Source: Siphlonurus alternatus (taxonomy: Eukaryota; Arthropoda; Insecta; Ephemeroptera; Siphlonuridae). Taken from it: a stretch of 64,000 nt of DNA. Shown piece after piece: positions 57,007 to 64,000 of the stretch. Location: NCBI GenBank assembly GCA_949825025.1, contig OX463781.1:39817150-39881149 (forward strand). Reading direction: 5' to 3'. Numbering within the stretch: the first letter of the stretch is position 1; every line of letters starts with the position of its first letter. The notes under the pieces were generated by a model. That model was not told where the DNA came from and ran no database searches. It saw nothing but the letters and a program-made list of their open reading frames with translations. Made by a program: the position numbers and the translations under genes.

Positions 57007-57288
57007 CTCTACTCTGAATTACTCTGAATTTTTTTAGATTTTTATGAGTCCTGCAACTATTTCTAAATAATTATTGAACGTTCTGTAATTTAAGTTGGCA
57101 CCCCTGAAACGTTAATAAAAAGGATAGGACAGAGACGCCTGTTGACGCCTCCAGAGGGCGTGGCAGCACATTTAATAATTATTTAAAAATACTTCTGGGT
57201 TTCAAAAAAATCTGGAAAAAATCAGAGTAGCATAATTTGGTACCTTCAATTCATTTCTATAATAAAAAAATTTTCATGTAGGTTGTCC
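57007..57288. mobile_element. foldback MITE, family F copy 3, left end truncated
   Basis: The right end TTTCATGTAGGTTGTCC matches the left end of 18556-18881. The centre TTGACGCCTCCAGAGGGCGT is shared. The left end is missing where the 5S-derived element begins. Confidence 0.75.
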
Positions 57289-57916
57289 ATTTTGCATTAA
57301 AATACCGTTATGATATCACGTACTGAATACTTATATAGATGGCAACATATGATTGACAAAATTAATTAAAAGACTTGAAACCAAACGAGCGTAGGCGAGT
57401 TTACACCCCACCCCTAGTTATTTATAAAAATGAAGATATATTCAGTTTCCTAAAATGAAGGGAAAAATATTTGCCTCTTGAGTTTTTGAAAAATTCGTTA
57501 TTATTGTATTATTATTAATAAAAATTCAAATATAGGAAAAATACTCAATTCTTGTTTACAGAAAAATCAAATTTCTCAAAATGTTCAAACGTACTGAAAA
57601 AAAAGAAGAAAATATTCCCTCATAATTAAAGATAATTAATAATCATTGGAAAACAATATTGATTGAATTCGTTAAATTCTGTTCCTGTACAAGCTTTATG
57701 ACTTATGCTAAAATATAAGGACACTTAAAAAAAGTTTTAAAATGTAAAATACCAACTGTAAATTTTAATTAGGGTTATCGCATTAAAATAAAAAATTAAA
57801 ACATGCGAACCATTTTACTTTTTAAATAATACTCAACTTTCAAACTTTCTCCTGACACTATTATTTTTGGTGCCTTTAAAAAAGCTATAGATAATTCCAG
57901 CTGCATTATCGTTCAG

Positions 57917-58057
57917 ATAAATAAGCAATGTGCCATAAATGTGAAATCTTGTCGAACTTTGAAAGGAGAAGTTATCAGGTGTGAATATTTAGGAGGTGAA
58001 TTTAACGATCTCAGATCTACTCCTGCAGAAGTTATAAATTTTTATCATACAAGATAA
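57917..58057 (+). CDS. candidate last exon, 46 codons plus stop
   Basis: The frame is open from about 57822 to the TAA at 58055-58057. The best acceptor is ATTATCGTTCAG (ending at 57916), which gives phase 0, matching the exon at 55959-56081. The peptide reads INKQCAINVKSCRTLKGEVI, then RCEYLGGEFNDLRSTPAEV and INFYHTR. Other acceptors (CTATAG, TTCCAG) would add residues. The 59-nt flank upstream is also open in frame, so the exon start is uncertain. Joining to 55959 is a guess from phase and strand; the protein is not recognised. Confidence 0.3.
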   Translation: MNKQCAINVKSCRTLKGEVIRCEYLGGEFNDLRSTPAEVINFYHTR

Positions 58058-59040
58058 CCCTTTCAATTTTTTATGTTTAGTGTCACGTGACTAAATTGCT
58101 GATTTGAAATGCCTGCATGGATTTGCTAGCAAAATTTTGTCAGCTTTACTTTTATGATTGATTGCTTGCAAATTTTAATTTACATTAGGACTAAATGTTT
58201 CATACAGCCACCAAATGTATAGAAAGTTGTGCTAACATTGAGGTTTTAGTGTTTATATTATTTTAAAAGAACTGCATGTAATTCTGGGTAGGAAAAATTG
58301 AAAATTGGGTACAACGAGAAATCTTTTTTGTCAGTGTGATCTGAAAATGTCATCAGGAAAAAGACCAATTTTTAATATGATAATGAATGTAGGAATTTAC
58401 AGAATTGTATAAGTGCCCTATGATTAATTAAGTTAAAGTGGAAGCCTTTGCTTTCATGCTAATTTGAAAAATCAGCTGTGTTCCTTCTTATAAGTGCGTA
58501 ATGTAAATTTCTTTACTAAAACATGAATTGCAAAGATGAGGTCTAACTTTAATCCAGGCTTAACTTTGTTGATTTTGATTGTTGCAATAATTGAAATCAA
58601 CAAACTTAGGCCTAAATTAAAGTTAAACTTCATCTATGGAATTTGAATGTAACAGTTTTGCTAATTTTTACGTTAAATTTAAGATTTAAGGTTTACTTAT
58701 TTAGAAAAAATGTAAAAAGTTAGCAAATTTTGCAAACACACTGTAGTATAATCAACTAAAAATTTGGGGGTTATCAATATAAAATATGCTGCTAAGATGT
58801 TTAATTCAATGCCTCTACCTTATGTACTGTAATTCAATTATTGGCATTATACATTATTACTGGGAAAATTTTGTCACAATTCCTTTTATTATTATTTTTT
58901 GTTTGTATGTTCTTTATTATTTAAATGAATTCACTGCGTAGTGATTAAGTTGTTTTTGCAGCCGTTTCTATTTGCCTCATGGGCTACCATGTTTTTGTTC
59001 TTATCATTGTATTTTTAGCTTATGAAATATTTAATAAAAT
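58058..59040 (+). other. possible 3' UTR ending at AATAAA
   Basis: About 1 kb without large interspersed repeats follows the candidate last exon and ends at AATAAA (59035-59040). It contains a hairpin (58535-58637). Confidence 0.25.
58535..58637. repeat. foldback hairpin, about 44-bp arms
   Basis: GATGAGGTCTAACTTTAAT pairs with ATTAAAGTTAAACTTCATC, and GGCTTAACTTTGTTGATTT with AAATCAACAAACTTAGGCC, around a loop of about 17 nt. Confidence 0.75.
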
Positions 59041-60050
59041 TTATTTTAAAAACTAAATTTTTTTGTATAGAAAATTTATTTTAAGAAATATATTTTTTTT
59101 TTTGAAGTCACTTTGTTAAACAAAAGGTTTAAAAGAATATCGAAATATCACAATTTTATAAACATATGTACACAAGTATTTAAATAAATGACGTCACAAA
59201 ATAAATTAAATTCCTCTTGAAACTTTAATAATTAAGTTACATTTAATATTAAATACAGGTAGTTGAGAATATTGTTGTTAATTATATAGATTTAATTAAC
59301 TTGTCAAAGTTTGTGAGAGGAAGTTGTGACACTTATACGTTAGTAAGAGAGAGTTGACAAGTGATTATTTTACGTTCGGTAAGACTCGCCTTTCTTCGGG
59401 TACGACTTCGGTGATTTTTGATTGACGCACGAGAGATCACAGCACTTGAGATTACGACACCATCAATCTCCGGACCGGAGGAGGAGGGGGGAGGTATTTT
59501 ACCTTAAACGTCAGATAATCAACTAATATGCTTATTATACTTTCTTTTGTGCTCTATTAAAGCTGGTATTACACTTTTTACTTTCTAGTTTATGCAAATG
59601 AAAAGGTAACATTAATTAAGTACTATATTGTACTGAATTACAGAGTCTTTAAGTGTTCCTCGGCGATTTTTTTTTCTCCATACCATGTTAAAAAAGTTAA
59701 ACTTTTTCTCATTTACTACGATTTAAAAATATCTCCTACTCTCCAAATTTAGAGATCTTTTGATAATGTATCAAGAAATTATTTTCCTTTAAATTTTTTT
59801 ATTTTATTTCAATAAAGGCAATTTCGAGTTTTTTTTTTACATAGGTTTGGATAGGACGGTGAAAACATTGGAAAATCAGCTGACTCGAAGCCTCAAATGG
59901 AACAGACGTGACATTAAGCGCTGATCAAAACTGTTCACCCGTCGGCCAGATCGAACCTTTTTTTTTTAAGAAAACATTTTTTAAAAGGAAAAAAAAAAAA
60001 AAAAGTGTTTTTTATGTAACATTTAAAAGATTAATACATGTAGGGATACA

Positions 60051-60255
60051 TTTTTATTTATTTATTTATTTATTTCTCTTGTGGCTGTACATAATACAAC
60101 ATAGAGACAAAAAAGACTTATAAATATAACTTAAAAATTAAACATGATACAATATTATATGCACTTAGAAATATTAAAACAATTAAAGCAAACATTAAAA
60201 TAACATTCATACACATATATAAATAAAGATAATACATCATAGTGGCATTTATCCG
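60051..60255 (-). mobile_element. LINE 3' UTR with (AAAT)n tail
   Basis: On the minus strand the region after the reverse transcriptase stop ends in (AAAT)n repeats (60051-60075), a usual 3' terminus of CR1/Jockey-type LINEs. Confidence 0.65.
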
Positions 60256-61572
60256 CTATGTTGTATTCTTAAGATTGATATATTCTTTTACTGAATAAAA
60301 CTGGTGCGCTAATAGAAACTTTTTTAGTTCTTTCGCAAATTTTTTATTACAGTCAATATTTTTAATTGCCGTTGGCAGTTTATTAAAAATTGTTATAAGG
60401 TCAAAATGAGGACATTTGAAATTTTTTGGAAGGTGAGGATCATTTCTGATTCTTGTATTATGAGTATGAAGGGTGGCGTTAGTTTCAAAAAGATCGGGTT
60501 GATTTCTTACAAATTTTGCACTTTCTAGTATATACAAAGAAGGCAATGTTAGGATTTTTTGTTGCATAAAAGTTTTTTTACATGACTCTGTTTTTTTGAG
60601 ATTATAAATTACCTTAAGTGCTGATTTTTGTAGTGAAAATAGTGTACTAGCATCTTTTGTGTTCCCCCATAATATTACAGCATATAAAAGATGCGCGTGT
60701 ACATGTGCGTAATACAATTGTTTATTTAAGTTTTCTGACAATTTTTTATTAACATTTCTTAACACGTGAATTCCTTTTGCGATACATTTTGCTTTTGAGT
60801 TTATATGTGCCGACCATTGTAGGTCGTCTGTTATTGTTACACCTAAGTATTTTACTTCCGTAACTTTTTTTATGTTTTGTGATTGAATTGTTATGCGTGG
60901 GGTGAAATTATGTTCTTTGCCTTTTGATTTAAAATGTATGAATGTAGTTTTTTGTGGGTTGAGTAATAGTTTGTTCTCTGAACTCCAGTCTGTGAGTTCC
61001 TCCGTAGTTTTACATGCTTTCTCTGTGAGTTGCGAAACAGTGGTTGCGATGGTGGCGCATGCGGTATCATCCGCGTACTGCACTTTGTCGTCCTCTGTTA
61101 TCGCATCTGACAGATCGTTGGTGGCTATTGCGTACAGTATCGGGCTAAGAGAGGACCCCTGTGGGACCCCTAGGGTTGTTTTGAGTTCCTTGGACATTGC
61201 ACATAGTAATTCATTGTCTGTTTCGTACAAAAAGGACACTATTTGTGATCTGTTGTTTAAAAAAGATTTAATAAAATTTTGTTCTCTTCCTTGTACCCCA
61301 TACGTTTCTAATTTTTTGCATAATAATTCGTGGTCCAGCATATCAAAAGCTTTTGAAAAATCAAAAAAGGTGCATGTGACTAATTTTTTCGCTTGCAATG
61401 CATCGAAAACTGGCTTGAGTAATGTATATACTGCGGTTGTTGTGGATTTATTCTTTTTATAGCTGTGTTGTGTTTTTGACAAAATGTTGTTAGCTTGTAG
61501 GTGTTCTTCAAGTTGTATGCGAAATACGGTTTCTATTATTTTTGAGAAAGCTGACAATACTGCTATTGGTCT
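60256..61572 (-). CDS. 5'-truncated non-LTR retrotransposon reverse transcriptase
   Basis: A 433-codon frame without stops (ATG at 61557; the frame continues upstream as YRPIAVLS to about 61572). RT motifs occur in order, numbered from that Met: FFDFSKAFDMLDH (64-76, catalytic D66), GVPQGSSLSPILYA (130-143), YADDTA (161-166, catalytic D163 and D164), W..ENKLLLNPQKTTFIHF (191-209) and VKYLGVTI (235-242). A C-terminal region with HLLYAVILWGN follows. The endonuclease domain and the N-terminal part of the RT are missing, cut right at the conserved YRPI motif, as expected of a 5'-truncated insertion. It is of the CR1/Jockey-like group by motif style. An intact frame suggests recent insertion, but it is dead on arrival without its 5' half. 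Confidence 0.9.
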   Translation of the reverse strand, partial: RPIAVLSAFSKIIETVFRIQLEEHLQANNILSKTQHSYKKNKSTTTAVYTLLKPVFDALQAKKLVTCTFFDFSKAFDMLDHELLCKKLETYGVQGREQNFIKSFLNNRSQIVSFLYETDNELLCAMSKELKTTLGVPQGSSLSPILYAIATNDLSDAITEDDKVQYADDTACATIATTVSQLTEKACKTTEELTDWSSENKLLLNPQKTTFIHFKSKGKEHNFTPRITIQSQNIKKVTEVKYLGVTITDDLQWSAHINSKAKCIAKGIHVLRNVNKKLSENLNKQLYYAHVHAHLLYAVILWGNTKDASTLFSLQKSALKVIYNLKKTESCKKTFMQQKILTLPSLYILESAKFVRNQPDLFETNATLHTHNTRIRNDPHLPKNFKCPHFDLITIFNKLPTAIKNIDCNKKFAKELKKFLLAHQFYSVKEYINLKNTT

Positions 61573-61865
61573 GTAATAATAAGGATAAGATGTTAAGATT
61601 GATAATTAATACAATGTATATAATGATCTTTAGTTATATAAATAAAATAAATATGTTATAAAATTTTGATGTATTTGGTGAATGTAATTGTAAAAACTAG
61701 AAATGTAAATATAAATCTAAGTTGTACGTAAAGAGAATTCACAATTGGTTTGTATGTTGTTGAATATTATTTGATGTGTCACAGTGTATAACATATGCAG
61801 GTAACCAAGTTAATGTGACTCTAGGTTTGTATACATCAGGTTAATTTAAAATCACCAGCATGACT

Positions 61866-62265
61866 ATAGTCAAATTTATGTGAGATTCCTCCCGGAAGTA
61901 GACCTTCCCTCCCTTCCCCTACTGTTGTCATACCGTACGCTTATAAAACATTGAAAACAGAATAAAAAAAAAGCTAGAAAAATTGACTTTGTTGCCAGTT
62001 ATAATTATTTAAGGACACGAAACTTTAGTTTGTGTATTCTTTATAAACTAGCAGATGATATGAAAACGATATAAATGTAATAATTGCCTTATTTAATTTA
62101 CAATTATTTTTTTCTACATTTTCTCCCTTACACGGTGTTGATTCAACACAACACTATGGTGCGGCAGGCTCCTGTAAAGTATGCAATATGCATTGCAGTG
62201 ACGTCACGTGGGCCTGGCTTATAGAATTGTCATAAACTTCACACTTCCGGCTATATACTTCTCAG
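61866..62265. mobile_element. ETS-motif MITE, expanded or disrupted copy
   Basis: The left end TAGTCAAATTTATGTGAGAT with CCCGGAAGTAG and the right arm ACACTTCCGGCTA are present, but about 300 bp of unrelated DNA lies between. The terminal right end is lost next to GGGTGGGGGG. It is probably interrupted by another insertion. Confidence 0.5.
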
Positions 62266-62751
62266 GGTGGGGGGCTAAGGAGCTGAAGCCCCCCTGAAAT
62301 TTTGGATTTAAAAACATATCAAATTATAATAATGAAATGGTATTTATATGAATAAAATTTATTGTTAAACATAATTTCATATATATTGGTAATAAAACCG
62401 TGAATTTTTATAGTTAATTAAAACAATGTATTTTCTATATTGCAAATAACGATATAAAAAGTATATATTACATTATAATTACAACAAATAAAAATTACTT
62501 AAATAAATGAAACTATTATTATACCATTGGAAAAGTATATCTATTTTTTTTTAAATTTAATTAAAATGTTTATTGTGAAAACAATTATTATGGTGTAGAA
62601 ATTATTAAACAGCCTGTGACCATACCGTATACAATATAAATGTTATAGAACACAGAAAAGCGTATAAATGTGTGTGTGTATATATTTGCTTGCACTTACT
62701 AGCCGCATTGAAACCTCGTTGACATACAGTGACCAGTTCTCTCCGGCTCGT

Positions 62752-62753
<2 letters not shown>

Positions 62754-62847
<94 letters not shown>
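62754..62847. repeat. (CT)n microsatellite
   Basis: A pure CT run of about 94 bp in a locally GC-richer stretch (62690-62930). Confidence 0.97.
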
Positions 62848-62850
<3 letters not shown>

Positions 62851-63502
62851 CCTCTCGTGTCGTTCGCTGGCCGCTTGAATCGATCCTCTCGCCACTTGCT
62901 CGCTTTGTTCACTTTGTTGTGCATGCATGATGACGAAAAGCCAAATAAAAAGTCATAAGAGCTGCATACTCGACTAAAAAGCAAACGTAAACTCCCTTTA
63001 GACACATTCAACATGAGAATATTAATATTGTATATTCATAGAATCTTTTATATAAAATTGTAATAATATATTATTTCCCAAGATAAAAATAAAAAATAAA
63101 AAAAAAATGGTAAAAATTATATAAATACAACTACGAAATGAAAAATAAAGCAGAAAATGCACATGAAAAAATATAAGTCGTGAATATCAAATTATTCTTA
63201 TTAAATTTTAAAGGAAATGAAAAAAATAAATTTACAATGTATTTTGTTAGTGCATTTTGTAAAATTTCTTTTAAATGCTTTGTGTTTTTAACAACTATAG
63301 AAAAAAAAAATATCTGGCAGCTCTTTAAGATTCATTATTGAAAACAGTTTTTTAAATATATATTCAAAGTATTTACAAATAATGACCATTTTATTAAAAA
63401 TAAATTGAGCAATTGAGCAGCAAATTTTTAATGTTAAAGTTAAAATACTAAATATTCTAAATAAACAACAAAACACTGAAAAAAAAAACACGAATGTAAA
63501 TT

Positions 63503-63708
63503 GTCCCTCATCCGTAACAATAAGTTATCTGCTTACCAGGATTTCGTACAATAATGAACTATCTGCTTTTTCAGGTTATCGCAATTATAAGCTGTAAATC
63601 GGTATATAATAAATCTCTTAATTGCGCTCATCTGAAATAGCAGATAGCTCATTATATATATTGCAATGAGATCATGGTAGACAGATAGCATTATTCCGGA
63701 CGCGGGAC
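63503..63708. mobile_element. foldback MITE, family B copy 3
   Basis: GTCCCTCATCCGTAACAATA and TTCCGGACGCGGGAC ends, with GATAGCTCATTAT arms. More diverged than the copies at 5413 and 33553. Confidence 0.8.
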
Positions 63709-63764
63709 AAAATACTGTAAATAGTACAAATTTCAGTTGCTTTATTAAATTACATTTTTTTTTT

Positions 63765-64000
63765 CTGGAGCATCAAATGGAGAATGGAGGACGTGACGAC
63801 TTGATTGCAGTGTTGGTATCATCATCAGCTGACTTCTGCAGAGGTGGGAGGGGTACTTATCGGCTCAGCTGCTCCATCAGCCCAGCAATTGGCCACGAAC
63901 CCTCGAGTGAGGTCCAAATTGCAGACCATCAAATCAATCGAAGCTCTCTCAGCTACAGCACATCACTGAATCTGCAACAACTACTAGAAGTCAGAACATG
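63765..64000 (+). other. GC-richer end of window, possible exon
   Basis: TGACTTCTGCAG looks like a splice acceptor, and one frame after it is open for 43 codons (reading EVGGVLIGSAAPSAQQLATN then PRVRSKLQTIKSIEALSAT) to TGA at about 63966. There is no homology or partner exon, and the window ends 34 bp later. Confidence 0.2.

Noticed and set aside
60893..61462. 189-codon plus-strand frame
   Set aside because: Antisense shadow of the LINE reverse transcriptase.
62605..63014. Arg-Glu repeat frames near CT/GA runs (also at 20061-20296 and 42211-42423)
   Set aside because: Translations of dinucleotide microsatellites.

Overview
The window looks like AT-rich nuclear DNA from an invertebrate animal. 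Three things support this: a histone-type gene that ends in the metazoan histone mRNA 3' stem-loop, intron-like splice signals around short open exons, and a very heavy load of short transposon families, LINE and SINE pieces and long microsatellites. The phylum cannot be fixed from sequence alone. Most open frames are shadows of simple repeats. No bacterial-style gene, operon or CRISPR array is present.

Layout. 0-33 kb is gene-poor. It holds candidate exons (1243-1391, 15418-15545, 32713-32773), a decayed LINE reverse transcriptase (14018-14520), a 71-unit TATTA array (4031-4385) and many small inverted-repeat elements. Several elements show their class through target duplications or empty sites. 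TTAA-flanked (piggyBac-like) elements lie at 2461-2920, 2948-3299, 12740-13071, 17281-17731 and 24948-25247. hAT-like elements with 8-bp duplications lie at 23386-23605 and 45164-45365. TA-flanked Tc1/mariner-like elements carry pairs of ETS-type CCGGAAGT motifs.

33.9-41.7 kb is one composite structure of about 7.8 kb lodged inside a CT microsatellite. It has long imperfect inverted arms around 22 tandem units of about 138 bp. The outermost ends match as short inverted repeats, and a GTCGGGATAT-type motif recurs at the termini and in each array unit. No coding capacity is visible. I do not recognise the family, and this is the best candidate here for something undescribed.

41.7-52.2 kb has more mobile elements, a tRNA-derived SINE in two long copies, and the one solid host gene: an intronless 297-codon lysine-rich protein (47812-48705) with H1-like tails around an unfamiliar helical middle, followed by a perfect histone 3' stem-loop.

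52.2-57 kb changes character. Two GC-rich tandem units of 1335 bp and a further GC-rich 650 bp resemble an rDNA spacer in organisation. A CpG-rich promoter with NRF1- and YY1-like motifs and a 41-codon first exon follows (55959-56081), then a 5S-rRNA-derived element on the minus strand (56890-57003). 57-64 kb carries a possible last exon with a long 3' UTR, a 5'-truncated LINE with an intact reverse transcriptase frame (60256-61572, minus), and more inverted-repeat elements. The genes show no joint pathway.
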